From: Perilla frutescens
Lineage: Eukaryota > Streptophyta > Magnoliopsida > Lamiales > Lamiaceae
Assembly (NCBI GenBank): GCA_026008535.1
Contig: BRKX01000018.1
Span: forward strand, 49,531,588-49,595,587
DNA: 64,000 nucleotides
Direction: 5' to 3'
Shown here: piece after piece, positions 25,992-39,984 of the stretch
Position numbering within the stretch: the first letter of the stretch is position 1
Layout: every line of letters begins with the position of its first letter
Notes under the pieces: generated by a model
Databases searched by the model: none
Seen by the model: only the letters and a program-made list of their open reading frames with translations
Told to the model about the DNA's origin: nothing
Position numbers and translations under genes: made by a program

Positions 25992-28900
25992 CAGCCGTAA
26001 GTAAAACGGCTGTAACTCTCTCCAGATGTAAGCTTTACCCGTGATTCTTGTTGCGTTGGATTCCTAACTCAAATATCTACCCTACCAAAAGTCGAACCGG
26101 TAGAAACCATATTTGAGTCGGCCTCTAGGTGATTATCAAGTTGATTTCCAAAACCGTCACCTCTTATGTAGGGATCGGGGAGAACGTCGGGTTTTTCATT
26201 GAGTCTAGCATTTTTGAACACTAGAGTTCATTATGAATCAATCCATATGATCATATATGCCTAATCCGTCCACTTTTCAAAAAATCAAATTTTTGAGCCC
26301 GCCCAATGGGGTACCCCTTTGGCCGGTGGCCAGATTTGGCCCCGTTTTCTTGCAGCCGTCAGTAAAACGGCTATAACTCTCTCCAGAAGTAAGCTTTACC
26401 CGTGATTCTTGTTGCGTTGGATTCCTAACTCAAATATCTACCCTACCAAAAGTCAAACTGGTAGAAACCCTATTTGAGTCGGCCTCTAGGTGATTATCAA
26501 GTTGATTTCCAAAACCATCACCTCTTATGTAGGGATCGGGGTGAACGTCGGGTTATTCATTGAGTCTAGCATTTTTGAACACTAGAGTCCATTATGAATC
26601 AATCCATATGATCATATATGCCTAATCTGTCGACTTTTGAAAAAATCAAATTTTTGAGCCCGCCCAAAGGGGTACCCCTTTGGCCGGAGGCCAGATTTGG
26701 CCCCGTTTTCTGGCAGCCGTAAGTAAAACGGCTGTAACTCTCTCCAGATGTAAGCTTTAACCGTGATTCTTATTGCGTTGGATTCCTAACTCAAATATCT
26801 ACCCTACCAAAAGTCGAACCGGTAGAAACCATATTTGAGTCGGCCTCTAGGTGATTATCAAGTTGATTTCCAAAACCGTCACCTCTTATGTAGGGATCGG
26901 GGAGAACGTCGGGTTTTTCATTGAGTCTAGCATTTCTTAACACTAGAGTCCATTATGAATCAATCCATATGATCATATATGCCTAATCCGTCCACTTTTG
27001 AAAAAATCAAATTTTTGAGCCCGCCCAAAGGGGTACCCCTTTGGCCGGAGGCCAGATTTGGCCCCGTTTTCTGGTAGCCGTCAGTAAAACGGCTATAACT
27101 CTCTCCAGAAGTAAGCTTTACCCGTGATTCTTGTTGCGTTGGATTCCTAACTCAAATATCTACCCTACCAAAAGTCAAACTGGTAGAAACCCTATTTGAG
27201 TCGGCCTCTAGGTGATTATCAAGTTGATTTCCAAAACCGTCACCTCTTATGTAGGGATCGGGGTGAACGTCGGGTTTTTCATTGAGTCTAGCATTTTTGA
27301 ACACTAGAGTCCATTATGAATCAATCCATATGATCATATATGCCTAATCTGTCGACTTTTGAAAAAATCAAATTTTTGAACCCGCCCAAAGGGGTACCCC
27401 TTTGGCCGGTGGCCAGATTTGGCCCCGTTTTCTGGCAGCCGTCAGTAAAACGGCTGTAACTCTCTCCAGATGTAAGCTTTACCCGTGATTCTTGTTGCGT
27501 TGGATTCCTAACTCAAATATCTGCCCTACCAAAAGTCGAACAGGAAGAAACCATATTTGACTCGGCCTCTAGGTGATTATCAAGTTGATTTCCAAAACCG
27601 TCACCTCTTATGTAGGGATCGGGGAGAACGTCGGGTTTTTCATTGAGTCTAGCATTTTTGAACACTAGAGTCCATTATGAATCAATCCATATGATCATAT
27701 ATGCCTAATCCCTACACTTTTGAAAAAATCAAATTTTTGAGCCCGCCAAAAGGGGTACCCCTTTGGCCGCAGGCCAGATTTGGTCCCGTTTTCTGGCAGC
27801 CGTCAGTAAAACGGTTATAACTCTCTCCAAAAGTAAGCTTTATCCGTGATTCTTGTTGCGTTGGATTCCTAACTCAAATAACTACCCTACAAAATGTTCA
27901 AATGGAAGAAACTCCTTTTGAGTCAACTTATAGGTGATTATCAAGTTAATTTCCACAACCGTCGCCTCTTATGTAGGGATCGGGGTAAACGTCGGGTTTT
28001 TCATTGAGTCTAGCATTTTTGAACACTAGAGTCCATTATGAATCAATCCATATGATCATATATGCCTAATCCGTCCACTTTTAAAAAAATTAAATTTTTG
28101 AGCCCGCCCAAAGGGGTACCCCTTTGGCCGGTAGCCAGATTTGGCCCCGTTTTCTGGCAGCCGTCAGTAAAACGGCTATAACTCTCTCCAGAAGTAAGCT
28201 TGACCCGTGATTCTTGTTGCGTTGGATTCCTAACTCAAATATCTACACTACCAAAAGTTGAACCGGTAGAAACCCTATTTGAGTCGGCCTCTTGGTGATT
28301 ATCAAGTTGATTTCAAGAACCGTCACCTCTTATGTAAGGATCGGGGTGAACGTCGGGTTTTTTATTGAGTCTAGCATTTTTGAACACTAGAGTCCATGAT
28401 GAATCAATCCATATGTTCATATATGCCTAATCCGTACAATTTTGAAAAAATCAAATTTTTGAGCCCGCCCAAAGGCCCCTTTGGCCGGTGGCCAGATTTG
28501 GCCCCGTTTTCTGGCAGCCGTCAGTAAAACGGCTGTAACTCTCGCCAGATGTAAGCTTTACCCGTGATTCTTGTTGCGTTGGATTCCTAACTCAAATATC
28601 TGCCCTACCAAAAGTCGAACAGGTAGAAACCATATTTGACTCGGCCTCTAGGTGATTATCAAGTTGATTTCCAAAACCGTCACCTCTTATGTAGGGATCG
28701 GGGTGAACGTCGGGTTTTTCATTGAGTCTAGCATTTTTGAACACTAGAGTCCATTATGAATCAATCCATATGATCATATATGCCTAATCCGTCCACTTTT
28801 AAAAAAATCAAATTTTTGAGCCCGCCCAAAGGGGTACCCCTTTGGCCGGTGGCAAGATTTGGCCCCGTTTTCTTGCAGCCGTCAGTAAAACGGCTATAAC

Positions 28901-29597
28901 TCTCTCTAGAAGTAAGCTTTACCCGTGATTCTTATTGCGTTGGATTCCTAACTCAAATATCTACCCTACAAAAAGTTCAAATGGAAGAAACTCCTTTTGA
29001 GTCAACCTCTAGGTGATTATCAAGTTAATTTCCTCAACCGTCGCCTCTTATGTGGGGATCGGGGTGAACGTCGGGTTTTTCATTGAGTTTAGCATTTTTG
29101 AACACTAGAGTCCATTATGAATCAATGCATATGAACATATATACCTAATCCGTCCACTTTTGAAAAAATCAAATTTTTGAGTCCGCCCAAAGGGGTATCC
29201 CTTTGGCCGGTGGCCAGATTTGGTCCCGTTTTCTGGCAGCCGTTAGTAAAACGGCTATAACTCTCTCCAGAAGTAAGCTTTACCCGTCATTCTTGTTGCG
29301 TTGGATTCCTAACTAAAATATCTACTCTACCAAAAGTCGAACCGGTAGAAACCCTATTTGAGTCGGCCTCTAGGTGATTATCAAGTTTATTTTTAAAACC
29401 ATCGCCTCTTATGTAGGTATCGGGGTGAACATCGGGTTTTTCATTGAGTCTAGCATTTTTGAACACTAGAGTCCATTATGAATTAAACCATATGATCATA
29501 TATGCCTAATCCGTCCACTTTTGAAAAAAACAAATTTTTGAGCCCGCCCAAAGGGGTACCCCTTTGGCCGCTGGCCAGATTTGGCCCCGTTTTCTGG
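25992..29597. repeat. Block D1: 722-bp dimers passing into divergent monomers
   Basis: Units start at 25992, 26353, 26714, 27075, 27436, 27797, 28158, 28515, 28876 and 29237. The pairs 25992-26713 and 26714-27435 form a dimer: a GGCTGTAAC/CAGATG/CCATATTTG/GGGAGAACG unit and a GTCAAACTGG/CTGTCGAC unit. From 27436 the units are more divergent, but 27436, 27797, 28158 and 28515, 28876, 29237 resemble each other in order (TCTGCCC with GAACAGG; TTCAAATGG; CCGGTAG type), an older trimer. This is among the least homogeneous parts of the window. Confidence 0.75.
28158..28514. repeat. 357-bp monomer with a 4-bp loss in the palindrome
   Basis: The palindrome reads CAAAGGCCCCTTTGG instead of CAAAGGGGTACCCCTTTGG, so four bases including the centre are gone and the GGTACC site is lost. 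The unit also has many private changes (CTTGACCCG, CTACACTACC, TTTCAAGAACC, CCATGATG, ATATGTTCAT), so it is an old, unamplified copy. Confidence 0.85.
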
Positions 29598-32500
29598 CAG
29601 CCGTCAGTAAAACGGCTATAACTCTCTCCAGAAGTAAGCTTCACCCGTGATTCTTGTTGCGTTGGATTCCTAACTCAAATTTCTACCCTACCAAAAGTCG
29701 AACCGATAGAAACCCTATTTGAGTTGGTCTCTAGGTGATTATCAAGTTGATTTCCAAAACCGTCACCTCTTATGTAGGGATCGGGGTGAACGTCGGATTT
29801 TTCATCGAGTCTAGCATTTTTGAACACTTGAGTACATTATGAATCAATCCATATGATCATATATGCCTAATCCGTCCAATTTTGAAAAAATCAAATTTTT
29901 GAGCCCGCTCAAAGGGGTACCCCTTTGACCGGTGGCAAAATTTGTCCCCGTTTTCTGGCTGCCGTCAGTAAAACGACTTTAACTCTCTCCAGAAGTAAGC
30001 TTTACCCGTGATTCTTGTTTCGTTGGATTTCTAACTCAAATATCTACCCTACAAAAAGTTCAAATGGAAGAAACTTCTTTTGATTTAACCTCTAGGTGAT
30101 TATGAAGTTGAATTCCACAACCGTCGCCTCTTATGTAGGGATCGGGGTGAACGTCGGGTTTTTCATTGAATCTAGCATTTTTGAACACTAGAGTCCATTA
30201 TGAATCAATGCATATGACCATATATGCCTAATCCGTCCACTTTTGAAAAAATCAAATTTTTGAGCCCGCTCAAAGGGGTACCCCTTTGGCCGCTGGCCAG
30301 ATTTGGCCCCGTTTTCTGGCAGCCGTCAGTAAAACGGCTATAACTCTCTCCAGAAGTAAGCTTTACCCGTGATTTTTGTTGCGTTGGATTCCTAACTCAA
30401 ATATCTACCCTACCAAAAGTCGAACCGGTAGAAACCCTATTTGAGTTGGCCTCTAGGTGATTATCAAGTTGATTTTCAAAACCGTCACCTCTTATGTAGG
30501 GATCGGGGTGAACGTCGGGTTTTTCATCGAGTCTAGCATTTTTGAACACTTGAGTACATTATGAATCAATCCATATGATCATATATGCCTAATCCGTCCT
30601 GTTTTGAAAAAATCAAATTTTTGAGCCCGCTCAAAGGGGTACCCCTTTGACCGGTGGCAAAATTTGTCCCCGTTTTCTGGCTGCCGTAAGTAAAATGACT
30701 TTAACTCTCTCCAGAAGTAAGCTTTACCCGTGATTCTTGTTTCGTTGGATTCCTAACTCAAATATCTACCCTACAAAAAGTTCAAATGGAAGAAACTCCT
30801 TTTGAGTTAACCTCTAGGTGATTATGACGTTGATTTCCACAACCGTCGCCTCTTATGTAGGGATCGGGGTGAACGTCGGGTTTTTCATTGAGTCTAGCAT
30901 TTTTGAACACTAGAGTCCATTATGAATCAATGCATATGACCATATATGCCTAATCCGTCCACTTTTGAAAAAATCAAATTTTTGAGCCCGCCCAAAGGGG
31001 TACCCCTTTGGCCGGTGGCCAGATTTGGCCCCGTTTTCTTGCAGCCGTCAGTAAAACGACTATAACTCTCTCCAGAAGTAAGCTTTACGCTTGATTCTTG
31101 TTGCGTTGGATTCCTAACTCAAATATCTACCCTACCAAAAGTCGAACCGGTAGAACCCCGATTTGAGTTGGCCTCTAGGTGATTATCAAGTTGATTTCCA
31201 AAACCGTCACCTCTTATGTAGGGATCGGGGTGAACATCGGGTTTTTCATTGAGTCTAGCATTTTTGAACACTAGAGTCCATTATGAATCAATCAATATGA
31301 TCATATATGCCTAATCCGTCCACTTTTGAAAAAATCAAATTTTTGAGCCCGCTCAAAGGGGTACCCCTTTGGCCGCTGTCCAGATTTGGCCCCGTTTTCT
31401 GGCAGCCGTCAGTAAAACGGCTATAACTCTCTCCAGAAGTAAGCTTTACCCGTGATTTTTGTTGCGTTGGATTCCTAACTCAAATATCTACCCTACCAAA
31501 AGTCGAACCGGTAGAACCCCGATTTGAGTTGGCCTCTAGGTGATTATCAAGTTGATTTCCAAAACTGTCACCTCTTATGTAGGGATCGGGGTGAACGTCG
31601 GGTTTTTCATCGAGTCTAGCATTTTTGAACACTTGAGTACATTATGAATCAATCCATATGATCATATATGCCTAATCCGTCCTGTTTTGAAAAAATCAAA
31701 TTTTTGAGCCCGCTCAAAGGGGTACCCCTTTGACCGGTGGCAAAATTTGTCCCCGTTTTCTGGCTGCCGTTAGTAAAATGACTTTAACTCTCTCCAGAAG
31801 TAAGCTTTACCCGTGATTCTTGTTTCGTTGGATTCCTAACTCAAATATCTACCCTACAAAAAGTTCAAATGGAAGAAACTCCTTTTGAGTTAATCTCTAG
31901 GTGATTATGAAGTTGATTTCCACAACCGTCGCCTCTTATGTAGGGATCGGGGTGAACGTCGGGTTTTTCATTGAATCTAGCATTTTTGAACACTAGAGTC
32001 CATTATGAATCAATGCATATGACCATATATGCCTAATCCGTCCACTTTTGAAAAAATCAAATTTTTAAGCCCGCCCAAAGGGGTACCCCTTTGGCCGGTG
32101 GCCAGATTTGGCCCCGTTTTCTTGCAGCCGTCAGTAAAACGACTATAACTCTCTCCAGAAGTAAGCTTTACGCGTGATTCTTGTTGCGTTGGATTCCTAA
32201 CTCAAATATCTACCCTACCAAAAGTCGAACCGGTAGAACCCCGATTTGAGTTGGCCTCTAGGTGATTATCAAGTTGATTTCCAAAACCGTCACCTCTTAT
32301 GTAGGGATCGGGGTGAACATCGGGTTTTTCATTGAGTCTAGCATTTTTGAACACTAGAGTCCATTATGAATCAATCCATATGATCATATATGCCTAATCC
32401 GTCCACTTTTGAAAAAAACAAATTTTTGAGCCCGCCCAAAGGGGTACCCCTTTGGCCGCTGGCCAGATTTGGCCCCGTTTTCTGGCAGCCGTCAGTAAAA

Positions 32501-35013
32501 CGGCTATAACTCTCTCCAGAAGTAAGCTTCACCCGTGATTCTTGTTGTGTTGGATTCCTAACTCAAATTTCTACCCTACCAAAAGTCGAACCGGTAGAAA
32601 CCCTATTTGAGTTGGTCTCTAGGTGATTATCAAGTTGATTTCCAAAACCGTCACCTCTTATGTAGGGATCGGGGTGAACGTCGGGTTTTTCATCGAGTCT
32701 AGCATTTTTGAACACTTGAGTACATTATGAATCAATCCATTTGATCATATATGCCTAATCCATCCAGTTTTGAAAAAATCAAATTTTTCAGCCCGCTCAA
32801 AGGGGTACCCCTTTGACCGGTGGCAAAATTTGTCCCCGTTTTCTGGCTGCCGTCAGTAAAACGACTTTAACTCTCTCCAGAAGTAAGCTTTACCCGTGAT
32901 TCTTGTTTCGTTGGATTCCTAACTCAAATATCTACCATACAAAAAGTTCAAATGGAAGAAACTTCTTTTGATTTAACCTCTAGGTGATTATGAAGTTGAT
33001 TTCCACAACCGTCGCCTCTTATGTAGGGATCGGGGGTGAACGTCGGGTTTTTTATTTAGTCTAGCATTTTTGAACACTAGAGTCCATTATGAATCAATCC
33101 ATATGATCATATATGCCTAATCCGTCCACTTTTGAAAAAATCAAATTTTTGAGACCGCCCAAAGGGGTACCCCTTTGGCCGGTGGCCAGATTTGGCCCCG
33201 TTTTCTTGCAGCCGTCAGTAAAACGACTATAACTCTCTCCAGAAGTAAGCTTTACGCGTGATTCTTGTTGCGTTGGATTCCTAACTCAAATATCTACCCT
33301 ACCAAAAGTGGAACCGGTAGAACCCCGATTTAAGTTGGCCTCTAGGTGATTATCAAGTTGATTTCCAAAACCGTCACCTCTTATGTAGGGATCGGGGTGA
33401 ACATCGGGTTTTTCATTGAGTCTAGCATTTTTGAACACTAGAGTCCATTATGAATCAATCCATATGATCATATATGCCTAATCCGTCCACTTTTGAAAAA
33501 AACAAATTTTTGAGCCCGCCCAAAGGGGTACCCCTTTGGCCGCTGGCTAGATTTGGCCCCGTTTTCTGCCAGCCGTCAGTAAAACGGCTATAACTCTCTC
33601 CAGAAGTAAGCTTCACCCGTGATTCTTGTTGCGTTGGATTCCTAACTCAAATTTCTACCCTACCAAAAGTCGAACCGGTAGAAACCCTATTTGAGTTGGT
33701 CTCTAGGTGATTATCAAGTTGATTTCCATAACCGTCACCTCTTATGTAGGGATCGGGGTGAACGTCGGGTTTTTCATCGAGTCTAGCATTTTTGAACACT
33801 TGAGTACATTATGAATCAATCCATTTGATCATATATGCCTAATCCGTCCAGTTTTGAAAAAATCAGATTTTTGAGCCCGCTCAAAGGGGTACCCCTTTGA
33901 CCGGTGGCAAAATTTGTCCCCGTTTTCTGGCTGCCGTCAGTAAAACGACTTTAACTCTCTCCAGAAGTAAGCTTTACCCGTGATTCTTGTTTCGTTGGAT
34001 TCCTAACTCAAATATCTACCCTACAAAAAGTTCAAATGGAAGAAACTCCTTTTGAGTTAACCTCTTGGTGATTATGAAGTTGATTTCCACAACCGTCGCC
34101 TCTTATGTAGGGATCGGGGTGAACGTCGGGTTTTTCATTGAGTCTAGCATTTTTGAACACTAGAGTCCATTATGAATCAATGCATATGAGCATATATGCC
34201 TAATCCGTCCACTTTTGAAAAAATCAAATTTTTGAGCCCGCTCAAAGGGGTACCCCTTTGGCCGGTGGCCAGATTTGGCCCCGTTTTCTTGCAGCCGTCA
34301 GTAAAAAGACTATAACTCTCTCCAGAAGTAAGCTTTACGCGTGATTCTTGTTCCGTTGGATTCCTAACTCAAATATCTACCCTACCAAAAGTCGAACCGG
34401 TAGAAACCCTATTTGAGTCGGCCTCTAGGTGATTATCAAGTTGACTTCCACAATCGTCGCCTCTTATGTAGGGATTGGGGTGAACGTCTGGTTTTTTATT
34501 TAGTCTAGCATTTTTGAACACTAGAGTCCATTATGAATCAATCCATATGATCATATATGCCTAATCCGTCCACTTTTGAAAAAATCAAATTTTTGAGCCC
34601 GCCCAAAGGGGTACCCCTTTGGCCGGTGGCCAGATTTGGCCCCGTTTTCTTGCAGCCGTCAGTAAAACGACTATAACTCTCTCCAGAAGTAAGCTTTACG
34701 CGTGATTCTTGTTGCGTTGGATTCCTAACTCAAATATCTACCCTACCAAAAGTCGAACCGGTAGAACCCCGATTTGAGTTGGCCTCTAGGTGATTATCAA
34801 GTTGATTTCCAAAACCGTCACCTCTTATGTAGGGATCGGGGTGAACGTCGGGTTTTTCATTGAGTCTAGCATTTTTGAACACTTGACTACATTATGAATC
34901 AATCCACATGATCATATATGCCTATTCCGTCCAGTTTTGAAAAAATCAAATTTTTGAGCCCGCTCAAAGGGGTACCCCTTTGACCGGTGGCAAGATTTGT
35001 CCCCGTTTTCTGG
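29598..35013. repeat. X-Y-Z trimer, four copies with flanking units
   Basis: The full trimers are 30320-31402, 31403-32485, 32486-33569 and 33570-34652. They are preceded by an X-Y pair at 29598-30319 and followed by a Z-like unit at 34653. X has CATCGAGTC, CACTTGAGTACATT and a GACCGGTGGCAAAATTTGTCC tail split across its end. Y begins CTGCCGT and has GACTTTAAC, TTTCGTTGG and TTCAAATGG. Z follows TTTTCTTGCAG and has AAACGACTATAAC, mostly TTTACGCG, and usually GAACCCCGATTTGAG. Y at 32847 is 362 bp through an extra G. Copies differ more than in the octamer or last pentamer, so this amplification is probably older. Confidence 0.82.
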
Positions 35014-38000
35014 CTGCCGTCAGTAAAACGGCTATAACTCTCTCCAGAAGTAAGCTTTACCCGTGATTCTTGTTTCGTTGGATTCCTATCTCAAATATCT
35101 ACCCTACAAAAATTTCAAATGGAAGAAACTCCTTTTGAGTCAACCTCTAGGTGATTATCAAATTGATTTCCACAACCGTTGCCTCTTATGTAGGGATCGG
35201 GGTGAACATCGGGTTTTTCATTGAGTCTAGCATTTTTGAACACTAGAGTCTATTATGAATCAATGCATATGAACATATATGCCTAATCCGTCCGCTTTTG
35301 AAAATTTCAAATTTTTGAGCCCGCCAAAAGGGGTACCCCTTTGGTCGGAGGCCAGATTTGGCCCCATTTTCTGGCAGCCGTCAGTAAAACGGCTATAACT
35401 ATCTCCAGAAGTAAGCTTTACCCGTGATTCTTGTTGCGTTGGTTTTCTAACTCAAATATCTACCCTACCAAAAGTCGAACCGGTAGAAACCCTATTTGAG
35501 TCGGCCTCTAGGTGATTATCAAGTTGATTTCCAAAACCGTCACCTCTTATGTAGGGAACGGGGTGAACGTCGGGTTTTTCATTGAGTCTAGCATTTTTGA
35601 ACACTAGAGTCCATTATGAATCAATCCATATGATCATATATGCCTAATCTGTCCACTTTTGAAAAAATCAAATTTTTGAGCCCGCCAAAAGGGGTACCCC
35701 TTTGGCCGGAGGCCAGATTTGGCCCCATTTTCTGGCAGCCGTCAGTAAAACGGCTATAACTCTCTCCAGAAGTAAACTTTACCCGTGATTCTTGTTGCGT
35801 TGGTTTCCTAACTCAAATATATACCCTACCAAAAGTCGAACCGGTAGAAACCCTATTTGAGTCGGCCTCTAGGTGATTATCAAGTTGATTTCCAAAACCG
35901 TCACCTCTTATGTAGGGAACGGGGTGAACGTCGGGTTTTTCATTGAGTCTAGCATTTTTGAACACTAGAGTCCATTATGAATCAATCCATATGATCATAT
36001 ATGCCTAATCCGGCCACTTTTGAAAAAATCAAATTTTTGAGCTCGCCCAAAGGGGTACCCCTTTGGCCGGTGGCCAGATTTGGCCCCGTTTTCTGGCAGC
36101 CGTCAGTAAAACGGCTGTAACTCTCTCCAGATGTAAGCTTTACCCGTGATTCTTGTTGCATTGGATTCCTAACTCAAATATCTACCCTACCAAAAGTTGA
36201 ACCGGTAGAAACCATATTTGAGTCGGCCTCTAGGTGATTATCAAGTTGATTTCCAAAACCGTCACCTCTTATGTAGGGATCGGGCAGAACGTCGGGTTTT
36301 TCATTGAGTCTAGCATTTTTGAACACTAGAGACCATTATGAATCAATCCATATGATCATATATGCCTAATCCGTGCACTTTTGAAAAAATCAAATTTTTG
36401 AGCCCGCCAAAAGGGGTACCCCTTTGGCCGGAGGCCAGATTTGGCCCCGTTTTCTAGAAGCCGTCAGTAAAATGGCTATAACTCTCTCCAGAAGTAAGCT
36501 TTACCCGTGATTCTTGTTGCGTTGGATTCCTAACTCAAATATCTACCCTACCAAAAGTCAAACTGGTAGAAACCCTGTTTGAGTCGGCCTCTAGGTGATT
36601 ATCAAGTTGATTTCCAAAACCGTCACCTCTTATGTAGGGATCGGGGTGAACATCGGGTTTTTCATTGAGTCTAGCATTTTTGAACACTAGAGTCTATTAT
36701 GAATCAATGCATATGAACATATATGCCTAATCCGTCCGCTTTTGAAAATTTCAAATTTTTGAGCCCGCCAAAAGGGGTACCCCTTTGGCCGGAGGCCAGA
36801 TTTGACCCCATTTTCTGGCAGCCGTCAGTAAAACGGCTATAACTATCTCCAGAAGTAAGCTTTACCCGTGATTCTTGTTGCGTTGGTTTTCTAACTCAAA
36901 TATCTACCCTACCAAAAGTCGAACCGGTAGAAACCCTATTTGAGTCGGCCTCTAGGTGATTATCAAGTTGATTTCCAAAACCGTCACCTCTTATGTAGGG
37001 AACGGGGTGAACGTCGGGTTTTTCATTGAGTCTAGCATTTTTGAACACTAGAGTCCATTATGAATCAATCCATATGATCATATATGCCTAATCCGTCCAC
37101 TTTTGAAAAAATCAAATTTTTGAGCCCGCCAAAAGGGGTACCCCTTTGGCCGGAGGCCAGATTTGGCCCCATTTTCTGGCAGCCGTCAGTAAAACGGCTA
37201 TAACTCTCTCCAGAAGTAAGCTTTACCCGTGATTCTTGTTGCGTTGGTTTCCTAACTCAAATATATACCCTACCAAAAGTCGAACCGGTAGAAACCCTAT
37301 TTGAGTCGGCCTCTAGGTGATTATCAAGTTGATTTCCAAAACCGTCACCTCTTATGTAGGGAACGGGGTGAACGTCGGGTTTTTCATTGAGTCTAGCATT
37401 TTTGAACACTAGAGTCCATTATGAATCAATCCATATGATCATATATGCCTAATCCGGCCACTTTTGAAAAAATCAAATTTTTGAGCTCGCCCAAAGGGGT
37501 ACCCCTTTGGCCGGTGGCCAGATTTGGCCCCGTTTTCTGGCAGCCGTCAGTAAAACGGCTGTAACTCTCTCCAGATGTAAGCTTTACCCGTGATTCTTGT
37601 TGCATTGGATTCCTAACTCAAATATCTACCCTACCAAAAGTTGAACCGGTAGAAACCATATTTGAGTCGGCCTCTAGGTGATTATCAAGTTGATTTCCAA
37701 AACCGTCACCTCTTATGTAGGGATCGGGCAGAACGTCGGGTTTTTCATTGAGTCTAGCATTTTTGAACACTAGAGACCATTATAAATCAATCCATATGAT
37801 CATATATGCCTAATCCGTGCACTTTTGAAAAAATCAAATTTTTGAGCCCGCCAAAAGGGGTACCCCTTTGGCCGGAGGCCAGATTTGGCCCCGTTTTCTA
37901 GAAGCCGTCAGTAAAATGGCTATAACTCTCTCCAGAAGTAAGCTTTACTCGTGATTCTTGTTGCGTTGGATTCCTAACTCAAATATCTACCCTACCAAAA

Positions 38001-39345
38001 GTCAAACTGGTAGAAACCCTATTTGAGTCGGCCTCTAGGTGATTATCAAGTTGATTTCCAAAACCGTCACCTCTTATGTAGGGATCGGGGTGAACGTCGG
38101 GTTTTTCATTGAGTCTAGCATTTTTGAACACTAGAGTCCATTATGACTCAATCCATATGATCATATATGCCTAATACGGCCACTTTTGAAAAAATCAAAT
38201 TTTTGAGCTCGCCCAAAGGGGTACCCCTTTGGCCGGTGGCCAGATTTGGCCCCGTTTTCTGGCAGCCGTCAGTAAAACGGCTATAACTCTCTCCAGGTGT
38301 AAGCTTTACCCGTGATTCTTGTTGCGTTGGATTCCTAACTCAAATATCTATCCTACCAAAAGTTGAACCGGTAGAAACCATATTTGAGTCGGCCTCTAGG
38401 TGATTATCAAGTTGATTTCCAAAACCGTCACCTCTTATGTAGTGATCGGGCAGAACATCGGGTTTTTCATTGAGTCTAGCATTTTTGAACACTAGAGACC
38501 ATTATGAATCAATCCATATGATCATATATGCCTAATCCGTCCACTTTTGAAAAAATCAAATTTTTGAGCCCGCCAAAAGGGGTACCCCTTTGGCCGGAGG
38601 CCAGATTTGGCACCGTTTTCTAGAAGCCGTCAGTAAAACGGCTATAACTCTCTCTAGAAGTAAGCTTTACCCATGATTCTTGTTGCGTTGGATTCCTAAC
38701 TCAAATATCTACCCTACCAAAAGTCAAACTGGTAGAAACCCTATTTGAGTCGGCCTCTAGGTGATTATCAAGTTGATTTCCAAAACCGTCACCTCTTATG
38801 TAGGGATCGGGGTGAACGTCGGGTTTTTCATTGAGTCTAGCATTTTTGAACACTAGAGTCCATTATGAATCAATCCATATGATCATATATGCCTAATCCG
38901 TCGACTTTTGAAAAAATAAAATTTTTGAGCCCGCCAAAAGGGGTACCCCTTTGGCCGGTGGCCAGATTTGGCCCCGTTTTCTGGCAGCCGTCAGTAAAAC
39001 GGCTATAAAACTCTCCAGAAGTAAGCTTTACCCGTGATTCTTGTTGCGTTGGATTCCTAACTCAAATATCTACCCTACCAAAAGTCGAACCGGTAGAACC
39101 CCGATTTGAGTTGGCCTCTAGGTGATTATCAAGTTGATTTCCAAAACCGTCACCTCTTATGTAGGGATCGGGGTGAACGTCGGGTTTTTCATTCAGTCTA
39201 GCATTTTTGAACACTTGACTACATTGTGAATCAATCCACATGATCATATATGCCTATTCCGTCCAGTTTTGAAAAAATCAAATTTTTGAGCCCGCTCAAA
39301 GGGGTACCCCTTTGACCGGTGGCAAGATTTGTCCCCGTTTTCTGG
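35014..39345. repeat. Complex higher-order unit, copy 1 (12 monomers, 4,332 bp)
   Basis: The order is y p q r s p q r s' t u v, with starts 35014, 35375, 35736, 36097, 36458, 36819, 37180, 37541, 37902, 38263, 38624 and 38985. Markers: p ACTATCTCC with GGTTTTCTAAC; q GGTTTCCTAAC with ATATATACC and GAGCTCGCC tail; r GCTGTAAC, TTGCATTGG and GGGCAGAACG; s starts AAGCCG with AAATGGC and GTCAAACTGG; t CAGGTG with AGTGATCGGGC; u CCCATGATT with GTCGAC; v ATAAAACTC with GAACCCCG and CACTTGACTAC; y CTGCCG with AAATTTCAAATGG. The p-q-r-s tetramer is itself duplicated (35375-36818 and 36819-38262, offset 1,444 bp). Unlike copies 2 and 3 it lacks the 278-bp monomer. Confidence 0.85.
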
Positions 39346-39706
39346 CTGCCGTCAGTAAAACGGCTATAACTCTCTCCAGAAGTAAGCTTTACCCGTGATT
39401 CTTGTTGCGTTGGATTCCTATCTCAAATATCTACCCTACAAAAATTTCAAATGGAAGAAACTCCTTTTGAGTCAACCTCTAGGTGATTATCAAATTGATT
39501 TCCACAACCGTTGCCTCTTATGTAGGGATCGGGGTGAACATCGGGTTTTTCATTGAGTCTAGCATTTTTGAACACTAGAGTCTATTATGAATCAATGCAT
39601 ATGAACATATATGCCTAATCCGTCCGCTTTTGAAAATTTCAAATTTTTGAGCCCGCCAAAAGGGGTACCCCTTTGGCCGGAGGCCAGATTTGGCCCCGTT
39701 TTCTAG

Positions 39707-39984
39707 AAGCCGTCAGTAAAATGGCTATAACTCTCTCCAGAAGTAAGCTTTACCCGTGATTCTTGTTGCGTTGGATTCCTAACTCAAATATCTACCCTAC
39801 CAAAAGTCAAACTGGTAGAAACCCTATTTGAGTCGGCCTCTAGGTGATTATCAAGTTGATTTCCAAAACCGTCACCTCTTATACATATATGCCTAATCCG
39901 TCCGCTTTTGAAAATTTCAAATTTTTGAGCCCGCCAAAAGGGGTACCCCTTTGGCCGGAGGCCAGATTTGGCCCCATTTTCTGG
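39707..39984. repeat. Truncated 278-bp monomer (copy 1)
   Basis: An s-type unit has lost 83 bp. CCTCTTAT, ending at 39882, is joined directly to ACATATATGCC at 39883, so the GGGATCGGGGTG segment through the conserved CATTATGAATC stretch and the left half of the ATATGATCATAT dyad are missing. I see no microhomology at the joint. The next monomer continues in normal phase. Confidence 0.92.

Noticed and set aside
39062..39247. Minus-strand frame of 61 codons
   Set aside because: This is the same reverse satellite frame as above, ending at the usual TGA opposite CTCAAATATC.
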